Positions 22,658 to 32,803 of a DNA stretch of 64,000 nt are shown in pieces. Within the stretch, counting starts at the first letter, position 1. Each line of letters starts with the position of its first letter. Source of the stretch: Boletus sp. NGJ. Its lineage: Eukaryota; Basidiomycota; Agaricomycetes; Boletales; Boletaceae. The DNA is taken from NCBI GenBank assembly GCA_019096195.1, contig JAGTXK010000014.1, positions 62,001-126,000 on the forward strand. The letters are read 5' to 3'. Below the pieces are notes generated by a model. That model had not been told where the DNA came from. It did not search any database and worked only from the letters and a program-made list of their open reading frames with translations. Made by a program: the position numbers and the translations under genes.

Positions 22658-25600
22658 TACGATTGTTTCTCGCACACGGTTATCTTTTTTATGAGACCTG
22701 TACCCAACCGTTCAATTTCGTCCAATACGGATTGTCGGTTGAGTAAAACGGCATCTCTTTTGTCCTTTTCCTTCGACTTTCCCCCCTGTAACTTCGTGAA
22801 TCACACGCGTATGGAAACATAGATGATCTCACCTCCGTGGTTGGCGTACTTGAGAAGCCTCCCAGAGCTCTGAATGGACGAGTTCCAGACACATGCAAGA
22901 GCCAAATTGCACCGACACGATGTCCGCCGTAGATGTCGAAAAAAAACTTTAGCGTGTCTGAATATGTCGACTGGTTGCGCCGATTAGGTTGTGTAGAAAT
23001 GGCCAGAAGAGCACCTTTGCGCACCTGCAAGTCGTCGAACAACATGCGAACCGGATCAAACCCAGGGCGTGACACTCCGTCGTCATCGGAAGCGTGGCCC
23101 GAACGACCTCTCGACCATACCAATTCATCTGCGTCGATGTTCTGATTGTACCTGGGTAACACAGTGGGGTCAAGTTCGATAACAATATCGTAGTCATCGG
23201 TTGCATGAGAGAAAAGCCGCTGCAGGACGCGGTAAGCACCCAACTGAACCAGTTGAATGTGATTCCCACCTTCACGTTGTACGGATCAACGTCAGTTTCC
23301 TGTAGGATCTTATAAGCTTCCTTTGCTAGCGCACATAGACGGTGTGCAGCTACGACATCCGGACCACTTGAAGTCCACATTTTGCCGCCTGGGTCCTCCG
23401 AAGATGAAATGGTCCATACACCTTCCTTGGAGCTCACAGCTAGGATGGAGGGTTCCGTTGGTGGACTATTATCCTCATACAGAGGGACAAATAAAGGATT
23501 CTCGGGTTTCCAGTCCTTTAAAAACTCGATTACCAGTGTAAATCCACGTTCCTTGCTCCTCGGTATGCCGACAGCCGTGTCGGATAATGTCACGCTTGTA
23601 CCGACGAATGGGCGGGCACATATCATCTCCACTGCTTCCTCTGATACATGGGTCCCAAGAAGCCAGTGGGAGGCGAGCCAACGTTTAACTAAACGGACTG
23701 TTCCAGGGTATGCTATGTATCGATGGGAAAGAGTGGCGATGGCGCGGTGATGTCTGGGAGCATGGATAAAGCGACGTGTGTGGAGATCCAAGGCACGACG
23801 CGCCATGCGCGGGTCTTTGGAGGGCTGAGGATGAGGCTCAACAGGTGTTTTAACAGATGATATGAGCCGCTCGAGCAGGACTACTTCTCGATCATGACAT
23901 ATTCGTGCGGAAAACGCCCAACCTTCGGGGGTGAGTATCTCGAGCGAGGCGTGATCCTGGATGTCTGATTCGCAAGGCTGTTCATTATGCACAGCCGCGC
24001 GAAGACCGGGGTTAGTTGTCATTAGAGCAGATGCAATCGTTTCGAAGAACGCTAGTTTAACCTTTTGGATGGCATGTAAGTCGTCCGGCCATTTCGAAGA
24101 CTTCTCAAATTCGAGGACGATAGAAATATGTGGAAGGTACCGAAGCGGGGTGGGGAGTGCGAGAGAGGAAGACAGCGGAATGGGGAGGGGGGTAAAGGTG
24201 CTTGTGTATCGGAGATATTCGGATACGGGGCTAACATTCAGGAGGGCGAGGGGAAGCTTCTCATCCAGGGATTTGAGATTCTTGACTATACCATCGAAAG
24301 CAGTTAAAGCAGCTTTGAATCCTATGGGTGTACCGGAATGTTGGTGAAGACTTGCCAGGTGATCTGGAAGGCGAAGCTTCCCATCAAAGGGCGTTGCGAT
24401 AGTCTGGATATCCGCAATCGGAATTCCAAAGTGAAGACATAGGAGGTGGCGGACAATGGACGTTGGAATGTGCGCTCTCTCATCGGAAGTTTTCACCTCC
24501 CAGACAACACTCTCAACTATACGACCGTCTTTAAATCGACGTAACTCGGCTTTGTGGCCCCACAGCTGACGGAAGTCCTTGGCAGCTTCAGTATCTTGTT
24601 CCTCAGCGGTGGGACCATGGTCGACAAGCCTAAATGCGTCTTCGGGGCTGTAGATGAGTCCTATATGGATAACAGATATCCGTGGAGGACTTGACATTTC
24701 GGAAATACTTCGTACACTTGATGATGGGTGGAAAATTGCGACAGCCCGTACGCGGTCCCCAAGACCTCGTCGGAGGGTCCTCGACATTGCTGCAAGGAGA
24801 GCGCTGTCGGGTGTTCCATGCTCAATAAACTCGAACGTTGATTGGTATTTCGATAAGCGCGAGAGATCAACACTGTATGGTGTCAAACGCCATGTTTACA
24901 ACACGCAATGATTAACTTGCCGTATAACCGCATCGCAGCGTTTTGAGAGGTGTGTTTCGTCCTTGAGAAAGACACTTGCGAACACGTCATCTGTGCCAGT
25001 AGAGTCGTTCAGTTGTTCGAGCATTTTCCGTGCATCGTATTGAAGCTTTATTGAGAGGGTCATTGGGTGTTGGCGGACATTTAGCAACCTTTAACTATAC
25101 CATGTGAAGAGACGTCAAAGGAACGTCGACCAGGTGATTTATGGTGGAGGTTGCGTCGACAAAGACAGCAGAATGGTTGGATGAATATGCTTCTGGTGAG
25201 AACTAGATGAATGGTCATGAGTCTTGCGTCAAGGAATACGTTTTTACTCACCTTGTGTCCATTAGTAGACTTCACGAATGCAGGTGCATTCTCAAATTCT
25301 TGTTTGGCTGACAGACCAGTATAAGGATGGGTATAGGATGGATGCAAGAACAAGGATCTTACCCAAAAAGTCTAAGGAAGCTCGGAAGAGTTGATATGAA
25401 CTCAAACCTTTTCCAACAGATTTCCTTCCGCCAGTCTTGCCCTTTCCAAGGACAGGAAGAGGCTCCTCTCCATCAAGAAGGAAACCCAATACAGAGGCCC
25501 ACCACGATCCCTTTCCTTCAAATCCGTGGATGCAGAGGGAACCTTCGCCATATCCTCTCTGGTTTGCCCACACCCGGAGCAATGTGTGGGCATCCCTGAA

Positions 25601-26701
25601 CGCCGGACTAGATTCCATGAGGGCATTGGTTGACAGCAAGGAAAGTTTTGGGAAAGTGGAGAGAAGGATGGCCGTGTTGTAGATAGGTGTGGATGGTTTC
25701 GACATGGAAAAAAGGGTATCTAAAGCTGGCTGAACACGAACATTGGAGTGAGAGGGAGAGAGACGGTGGAGAGGTATGGGATGAGATGGAGGGAGTACAG
25801 GGATAATGCGAACTTCGGCATGCGTTTTCGAGAAGTCGTGCAAGGTCCCTAAACACCCTTGTTAAGCTATGAGGGATCGAGTCACAGAATTCTCACCTTT
25901 TCGTGGACGGAGTACGAGAACCGTCTGCCGTGGATCGCTTAGGGCTGCTGCGTAGAAAGCATCCACCTGGAAGGAGGTGCGTATCGATCGCGCAACTACG
26001 GCGAGGTAATAAGAACGCTTGTGAAAGTATCGAGCATCTAAGTAATCTTTCTCTTGGAACAGAGACTGCGGGACAGATCAAGCAACTTATGTGAGTAACT
26101 CCGGGAATGAGACGTACAGAGGGCATCTCCATGGACAAGTCCACCCCAAAATATTTGCTGTCCTTCTTCTTCACACAGATTTTGTTTGCCCAGCTACCTA
26201 CGACATGGACATCTGAGGGTGGTTCGAATGCTACCGTCCATTTCGTTTCTTGGATGGGATGTGGCAGCGCAAATGGTACTGCGACACTGTCTTTCGACAA
26301 TGCACGAGCAGCGATGAGAGGATTTTGTGGTTGGATAGATGGAAGTGATAAAAGATGCGATCGAAGAGTGAGGAGGAATTGGTCTAGAGATGCCCTCTGT
26401 GATTCCCTGGGCCTCACGTTCGGGAGCAGGGCGTCAATCTAAGTTGGTATTAAACAAACGGGTGCATATGCAGGGAATACATCGTGCACACCTGAAGTTT
26501 GAATGAGTTCGACTGATACAAATCCGCTGCATCTTTCAACGCTCTGAGTTCCCCTCCTATTGGGAGCTTATGTTTCTGTGAAAACGTCAGTCGAAATCAC
26601 AGGATGGTCTGCGAAACAAGGACCTTTGGGATGTCCGCATCTAGTTCCACCTCTTCTTCGTCTGATTCATCTTCGCGTTTGCGCTTCAAGTCGGACGCCA
26701 T
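22658..26701 (-). CDS. UTP22: U3 snoRNP protein Utp22 / NOL6 (Nrap)
   Basis: Scaffold of the UTP-C module in the small-subunit processome; needed for 18S rRNA maturation in the nucleolus. The start at 26701 gives MASDLKRKREDESDEEEVEL, an acidic-basic nucleolar N-terminus. Following exons include ESQRASLDQFLLTLRSHLLS, then AHTLLRVWANQRGYGEGSLC and the long block around 24886-22949, with QLWGHKAELRRFKDGRIVES, HIPTSIVRHLLCLHFGIP, KRWLASHWLLGTHVSEEAVE and FDPVRMLFDDLQVRKGALLA. The FFDIYGGHRVGAIW block and the last exon (after a GTGAGA/GTTACAG intron) ending QSVLDEIERLGTGLIKKI match the Nrap C-terminus. The nucleotidyltransferase-like fold of Nrap is thought to be catalytically dead. Length is roughly 1,150-1,200 residues by estimate, as in the family. 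The stop is TAG at 22660-22658. Confidence 0.93.
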
Positions 26702-26847
26702 CCAAAATTCCAAATCAAAAATTTTGGGCCACCTGAATGGCACCGAGTGAGGAGCAATAACGCTTTACACCCCTCTCCGGGGGGTACCTTTGCAACATTT
26801 ATGCACGACGCTACTACTAAGTACTAGGTACTCCCATTGCAAGCTGG

Positions 26848-27968
26848 CTAATCATCAATAACAATAACCTCCCCAGAGGACTGCACACGTGAACTTGAAT
26901 ATCCTGGCGGGACTCTGAGTCTACTGCGTATCCGTTCTTCCTCTCCGAGATCAACGTCTATGATGTCTGGTTCCCTTCGTCGTTTCCTCCCAGATTGACG
27001 CGGGGGCGCAGAGGCTGGGGTAGGCACTTCCTCACCCATATCGTCTATCATTATGGGCTCAGACTGCGGTTGTCGCCTGATGTTTGAAGAGCCACTGGTA
27101 CCGGCTGCGGCGCCTCCGCTCCTGCTGGGTGGGGCTGTTTGCGTGGTCGACGCCTTTTCTTTGCCTTTCGTTCTCTTGCTGCTCGATCCGGGAACCGATG
27201 TCAAGGCCGATGCCAATTGGGGTGGCGGTGATGGTGGTCGAGCGTACAATTCTGTCCAGCGTCTCGCAGTCCGGTCGTGCTGCGCTCGGTTGCGCGTATA
27301 CTCAGTGGCAATCGAGGGAACTAGTAACCGAATGCATGACCCTCAGTGGTTATACAGAGAATGTGGTTCTGCCGAGTCTTACCTAACGGGTCATCTGTAT
27401 TAAGAGAACAAGATGGAGATATGCCCGATGAACAGAGAAGAGCAGACGCACGTGGATTGGGATCAGTGAGGAGTGATGAAAGGGAAAGCATGACCTTGAA
27501 GAGTGACAACGCGGGGGACCAGTTCTGTTTGAGGATGTCAATACATATGCCTCCCTTGTCAGAAACATTCATGTGGTATATCCTATCCCAAAAGTTGGCG
27601 TCCATACGACGACGAATAATGGCCATTTTTGCTTACCTTGTAGCAAAGGTGACTTTGGGCGCTGAGAACCTGGGCGGGGTGAACACTAGAACCCGTGAAT
27701 GGCAACTTAAGACTCACGGATAATCATGGGCAAGTTGAATATCCACATTATACACACCTCCTTCGTATGGACTGCCTTGCGGTCCTGGTATGGTGGCTTT
27801 CCAGCGGTAGAGACTGTCCTGGGTGGGTGCGAGGGTGATGGCCCCGAGGTCTTCCTTCTGCGCGTCAGCTATCTCACGGTGGATACGCTTCATGGTCATC
27901 TGGAAGACGGTCAGACGTGACGCGGGAGAATGTCTGAGACTTGCCGAAGAGGACGATGCGGGTGGCAT
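26848..27968 (-). CDS. Ubiquitin-conjugating enzyme E2 (UBE2D/E-like) with long C-terminal tail
   Basis: Accepts ubiquitin (or a ubiquitin-like protein) from E1 on a cysteine and passes it on with an E3. The start at 27968 gives [20 protein letters not shown]. The UBC fold reads [20 protein letters not shown], then [51 protein letters not shown] (active-site Cys in GICIDIL) and [20 protein letters not shown]. After a very short exon (HDPL) comes [20 protein letters not shown]. Four or so GT-AG introns keep the frame. The Asn of the usual HPN is present as HMN. After WTELYA the protein has about 130 extra residues, Ser/Pro/Thr-rich, with three short hydrophobic-acidic motifs ([22 protein letters not shown] at the very end). 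UBE2D/E relatives normally end right after the fold. Confidence 0.9.
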
Positions 27969-28173
27969 GGCTGGTTGTGAGAACTGATCGAGTTGTGTCG
28001 TCGTACGTGCTGGTCTTGCCTGAGTGATTCAGAGTCACGTGCGACTTGGAGGGTAGAGTCATGTTACATTTCGTTCTCTCTCACATACTCAATACTACCA
28101 CCCACGACAACCACATAACCATGGTCACCCGAATATCTGCAGTTGCCTAATCGAAAGTACAGACGCACATTTG
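27969..28173. promoter_or_regulatory. Shared divergent promoter, E2 / GTPBP1-like gene
   Basis: The start codons of the two divergent genes are only 205 bp apart, so both core promoters must sit in this stretch. A CT-rich tract at 28065-28085 precedes the plus-strand gene. No clear TATA box is seen. Confidence 0.5.
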
Positions 28174-29466
28174 ATGTTTGGAGAATCAGACTCAGAGAGC
28201 CCGCGAGTACCCAGCCCATGGGACTCGCTCACCCCTACGCCTTCGCCTCCCAAGCACAATGGAGTTCAGGCGATTCCAAAACTCGTCCCAGAAGTAGAGG
28301 AGGTATGTATGTATTCTTGCATCCTCACCTGTCTCATAACTTATCTGTCGTCTCAGGGTAACGTCGAATACAAACTCCAGCTCCTAGGTCCGTCCCCAGC
28401 TCGTTTCGCCCGTCTCGTCACACAGCTCAAGTGGCGCCTTCTAGAAGGCGGCGGGCAGGCGTACTATGAGCTCGGCGTCGCTGATTCCGGTACCCTAGTT
28501 GGACTCCCTCGTCAACAGCTCGAGGCATCCTTGGAAACTCTCGAAATGATGGCCAGCGAAATAGATGCATCCGTCATCGTAGTCAAGGAAATAGAGGTGC
28601 CTCCAGAGCTTTCAAACCTCGCTGAATCTCAACTTGAGAGGTGGGATGGTAGGAGGAGCACCAGGAGGAAAGATTTGTTGAGGATGATGAAGCAAGACGC
28701 GTCCCCTATCACGTCTCCAACCGAGTTTGAAACTGAGCTCTCAAGCACTGATGTCACGGATGCAGATGAAAGTACTTGCCACTCCCCGACTATTCCCCCA
28801 GCCGTTCAGTTGAGACCATCCCCATTCCCCCTTCCCTTCGATCCACCCCTCGCTATGCTCACCTTGGACGTCGGTGAGGACATCGCAGACTACGCTGATT
28901 ACGAAGCTACAGATGGTGACGTCCCGACCGACTTCGTGACTGAATTCTCTGTCAGTCTTGAAATCTCCTCTGTGTACAAACCTCGCCCAATGAAGAAGCG
29001 CGCAACCCACGTTAAATCCCCTCCGTCCCACTTCGAGTACGTGAACAAGAAACTGAAGAGTAGCCATCCACTATCCAAATCCATTGATACCACCCGTTAT
29101 ACTGGAGATCCGATGGCGCAGGACTCCTTCGAAACCCCCTCCCAGCCAAAGGGAGCGAAATCACGAAACAAGCGACGAGAGTTGAAGCATAAATCCCTGC
29201 TAACTCATGTCTCCACTCATCGTTCCGCCGAGTCACCGGCCAACTTCGCTGATCACCATACTGCTCCTTCGTGTTCCATGGACGAACCTAATTCATCTGC
29301 CCTCGAGTCTCTTACTATCGCTGCTGTCGACTCCCCGACCGCTGACACGTTAGGAACACTCGCGATCACATCCAAAGAGCCACGGCTGATCGTGGAGGCG
29401 CTGGTTGTCAGGAAGTTGTCGTTGCATGAGGCTTTCTTAGATTTCGAAGGTTTCTCGCTGCAATGA
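28174..29466 (+). CDS. GTPBP1/2 N-domain-like protein lacking the GTPase
   Basis: Function unknown. The start at 28174 gives MFGESDSESPRVPSPWDSLT. A 54-nt intron (28303-28356, GTATGT..TCTCAG) joins EVEE to GNVEYKLQLLGPSPARFARL. The next stretch, VTQLKWRLLEGGGQAYYELG then VADSGTLVGLPRQQLEASLE and TLEMMASEIDASVIVVKEIE, closely resembles the segment that precedes the GTPase domain in GTPBP1/GTPBP2 (EYKLKL..QMKWRL.EG.GEA.Y.IGV.D.G). Instead of a G-domain, the remaining 250 residues are acidic and Ser/Thr/Pro-rich, with basic patches (MKKRATHVK, SRNKRRELKHK) and a short conserved-looking end LVVRKLSLHEAFLDFEGFSL. No P-loop (GHVDHGKS) is present. The reading frame is open to TGA at 29464-29466, so this is not an obvious truncation. 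Confidence 0.75.
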   Translation: MFGESDSESPRVPSPWDSLTPTPSPPKHNGVQAIPKLVPEVEEVCMYSCILTCLITYLSSQGNVEYKLQLLGPSPARFARLVTQLKWRLLEGGGQAYYELGVADSGTLVGLPRQQLEASLETLEMMASEIDASVIVVKEIEVPPELSNLAESQLERWDGRRSTRRKDLLRMMKQDASPITSPTEFETELSSTDVTDADESTCHSPTIPPAVQLRPSPFPLPFDPPLAMLTLDVGEDIADYADYEATDGDVPTDFVTEFSVSLEISSVYKPRPMKKRATHVKSPPSHFEYVNKKLKSSHPLSKSIDTTRYTGDPMAQDSFETPSQPKGAKSRNKRRELKHKSLLTHVSTHRSAESPANFADHHTAPSCSMDEPNSSALESLTIAAVDSPTADTLGTLAITSKEPRLIVEALVVRKLSLHEAFLDFEGFSLQ

Positions 29467-29848
29467 TCGGGGCATGATTTACTGCAATCTGCAGCTTGAA
29501 ACCCCCTAAGAAACGTTCTCAAGATTCCCACCATTTCCCTGTTATATAATATTCTTTTTAGCTTCTGAATGATATTATCTATTGTCCTGCATACGGGGGA
29601 CACAAGTGTCTCCGGTGCAAAACTGTTCCAGTATAATCTTCAAATTCAACCATACCAAGAACCACCCACGTTCTCGTGGCTCATTGATCAAGCGTCCCAG
29701 GTTTAGATTTAATAAATGTATATATACATATCATGCCCTTCCAGGTACAACTTGAAGACGCACTCACTATACCTCGCAACCACCTTTTGTAGCACGCATA
29801 CACCCGAAATGAGGTGCGGATGCGGTAAGGATTTCTGTCAAAGTTTCG
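29467..29848. other. Convergent intergenic region
   Basis: The two flanking genes converge here; it holds only their 3' UTRs. It is AT-rich with ATATATACATAT at 29720-29731. No gene is supported. Confidence 0.4.
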
Positions 29849-31137
29849 CTAGGCGATGGATTCCCAAACCTTTCCCGCTGTATCTTCCATCATGCTCCTC
29901 CATACTGCCCCTCCGGAACCGTCGGCTTCTAGTTGCTGTGCGCTTGCTGTCAGTGCGTACGGCACGCCTCTATCCCCGCCAGTGCTAACGCCTTCCACAA
30001 GTGGGAGCTCGCCAAGGATGGGGACCCTAAGTGTGGAAGCGATAGAACGGAAGGCATCAGGGGAACCGAAGAGGTGATGTAGGGTCGTGCAAGAAGGACA
30101 GATAAAGTACGCTTGATTCAGAATGGTTCCCGTTATCTATTTTGATATATGGTCCTGTTCAGTATATGGAATATAGAGCTGAAACAGGACATACGGGGAC
30201 TGAGATTTTATGAAACATGGAGATCCCGCGTCGCACGTCTGCGAGAGCAATGTCTTGTGGAGTTGATATAATTACAGCACCTGTTTATGCAAGGTGTAAG
30301 TAGAAGCAAAAAACAGAGAATGATGAATATGATACACCATTCACAACAACCAGTTGTCCGAGTGTCAAGGGAACGTCGCCCGTCCCTGGTGGCATGTCGA
30401 TGACCAAGACATCCAAACCAGGACCATGTCCGGACTCTCGCCAGTCGACGTCAAAAAGCAGCTGTTGCACTGCTTTCTGAACCATTAAGCCTCTCCATAC
30501 GATAGCGGTGTCTTCTCTTGGTTTGCTCTCGGTCGACTGTGGAAGAAGGTATCCCATGGACATGGTCGGCAGTCCATGGTTCATGACAGGTAACATTGCG
30601 CCGCCTTTTTTTAAAAAAACCCGACGTAGTGTAAAGGGTAATATGAGCAATGTAAACAGGGCTTACCAGATGTCAAGACAGGTTCATCTGAATGCTGAAG
30701 ACCCATCAACGTTGGTATGGATGGGCCGAATATGTCAAGATCGAGAATGCCAACACGAAGGCGACGTCCAAGGGGCGGCGGTTTTCGCATGGCAAGTGCG
30801 AAAGCGAGATTCACTGGATAGAATAATCCATAAGCAGCCCATGGAGAGGAAGTATCATACGGACCGGCGACCGTACTCTTCCCGACACCACCTTTGCCAC
30901 TGGCAACTGCGAGGACCTTTGAGACGTGTGGTATGGGTCTCTTTTGGATCGGTCCACCTCGACGGGGCATCTGCGGAGCTGAATTGGAGCGGGGAGGCAA
31001 GCCCTACTGAGAGTGGGTCCAGCAAGCATGCAGTTGAAAAATAGGAAACGTACCAAAGGGTTCTCATGTAGGCTGGTGAAAGCAGTCGAAAACGGCCTCG
31101 GACAGAACTGGTGTGGAGGAAGCTTGAACGTATGCAT
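29849..31137 (-). CDS. IND1: Mitochondrial Fe-S P-loop ATPase Ind1 / NUBPL
   Basis: Mrp/Nbp35-family ATPase that carries Fe-S clusters to respiratory complex I. Exon 1 (31137-) reads [20 protein letters not shown], a basic, acid-free presequence typical of mitochondrial import. It splices (GTACGT..CAGTAG) to [20 protein letters not shown], then [20 protein letters not shown] with the deviant Walker [10 protein letters not shown]. Later exons show [60 protein letters not shown] (Walker B/switch II), [20 protein letters not shown] and the cluster-binding CxxC in [15 protein letters not shown]. The end is [17 protein letters not shown] with TAG at 29851-29849. The presequence separates it from cytosolic Nbp35 and Cfd1. 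The frame is complete. Confidence 0.93.
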
Positions 31138-31303
31138 CCCGTTTGAGCTTGAAAGGCACTTCCACTGTTCAGCTCATCGCCGAGGACCCCAAATACTCTG
31201 TTTGGAAACACACAGTGCTCTCAGAGACTAGCGTAGCATCCAACTTGATAGTAACTCTTGCATCATATCATGGTGAGGGATCATTGCATGGCACCATCAT
31301 GGA
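31138..31303. promoter_or_regulatory. Shared divergent promoter, IND1 / PAC1-like gene
   Basis: Only 166 bp separate the two divergent start codons, so both promoters must lie here or overlap the genes. No TATA box is obvious. Confidence 0.45.
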
Positions 31304-32386
31304 ATGGTTACTGAGCAGAGACAGGAATCATATCCTCTCGCAGATGCCCCACCGCCTCGATACGCTGTGGAATCCGATGATGAGGATGAGTATAACCCAC
31401 TGCCAGTGGCATTGTCGCCGCCGACTGGATCAGACCAGCCCCCCGAGGTCAAAGTCGAGTTCAAGTCCATCTACGGTATACCTTCCAAGAGACCCCTTGT
31501 CTTTGCATCTGGCGAGGCGGGTGTGAGTTGGGCGAAATTTGTTGGCAACTTCGGCGAGCAACAGGCTGGCATCTACGTCAACAACCTTCCAGTTCAGATC
31601 CATTCCTTACGCCTGCACGCGTGGTCAAACTGACGTCATGTAGGTAGGGTTACTGTTTCGTCCATCTTGGACGAGTGCTGTCATTGTCGTATCCGAAGCT
31701 CAGACACGCACACGGCTACCGCTCTTCACAATGACCACATACACTACGGCTATCATCGAGCGCTTGCAGCCAACTAGGTAGTCCTAGTTCTCAAATGTTT
31801 TGAGCTATTGTTCATGATAGTCCACCATTATCTAGCGTGGCTATTTTAGATTCTTACCCAACTCAAGTATACATATCACCGCGAGTGATTTCGCAAGAAA
31901 GTGCACCTATTCGTTATCTTTCCATTGGGGAGAAACCAGTCCCTGTAAGTTGTCAAGGATACTCATACGACTGCTTCACCTTTGACCTGACGAGTCTTCT
32001 GTTAGGATTCTGAACTAGAATTATTCTCCCCGCCGAACCTCTTGCAATCAACTACTGCTTCCCTGCTGAACGAGCTATTCCTACGTTCCATAAGTGGAGA
32101 CCCAATTCAAGATGCCACCGCTATCGTACTTTTACCTTCTCCAAAGGTACCTCCACCTCTACCAACGACGTTTGACGGGAAGGGAGCTGCTTGGGATTTT
32201 GCAGACACGAACTGGGACAGAGAAACGTTGGAGAAGGCTCATAAATGGCTCTTTGCAACAGTTGGAGAAGATGTCACAGAGCCAAGTTTACGGGCTCGTG
32301 CCGAGTCAGGGGTAAGGCCTCCTCTCTCTGCAAGGATAACTCGTACCACTCTTGGGGAGCTAGGTGAGGGGGGCATGTACATATGA
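31304..32386 (+). CDS. Putative proteasome assembly chaperone Pba1/PAC1-like
   Basis: Candidate chaperone for 20S proteasome alpha-ring assembly; assigned with caution. The start at 31304 gives MVTEQRQESYPLADAPPPRY, followed by an acidic stretch VESDDEDEYNPLPVALSPPT. A beta-rich core follows: LVFASGEAGVSWAKFVGNFG, EQQAGIYVNNLP, then (after an intron with donor GTTCAG and acceptor CATGTAG) VGLLFRPSWTSAVIVVSEAQ. Two further introns lead to VAILDSYPTQVYISPRVISQ and PPNLLQSTTASLLNELFLRS. The last exon ends at TGA 32384-32386. The layout (short strands, a SYP-x-YIS turn, a Leu/Ser helix near PPNL) recalls fungal proteins described as PAC1-like. No catalytic motif is seen. The alternative is a basidiomycete-specific protein of unknown function. 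Confidence 0.5.
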
Positions 32387-32803
32387 TGTTGTCACATCTG
32401 CAATACAACACAACCCGGAGTGGATATCCGTCAAGTCCATCCGCATTCTGAACGGAAGATAGAAGTGAGGTTTCTTCGTCTGATGGTCTTAATTATTTGA
32501 GTGGTAACATGCTAATACATGATGAGAGTGACAACCTTTATATAAACTGCACAACTACGAACGACTGTCTGCAGTACTGATCCTGAGCTGACAAAAGGCT
32601 GAAGGGACATACAAGCTAAAACGTACGTAGTCTCATATTGCAGTGATTGTGGGAATACATCTTTATTGAACGTACTGAAGTCTATACACACATTTATTAA
32701 TTGCACTACGGTAGCATGGCGTCCATGAACAAAAATAGGCATAGTAAGTGTTGAATTGTACATGAGGCCTTGAGGGTCCGTAGTAACTGACATCTAATAC
32801 ACG
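32387..32803. other. Convergent intergenic region
   Basis: Between the stop codons of the PAC1-like gene (+) and the UBX gene (-). It holds only 3' UTR sequence; no gene or repeat is recognised. Confidence 0.4.
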
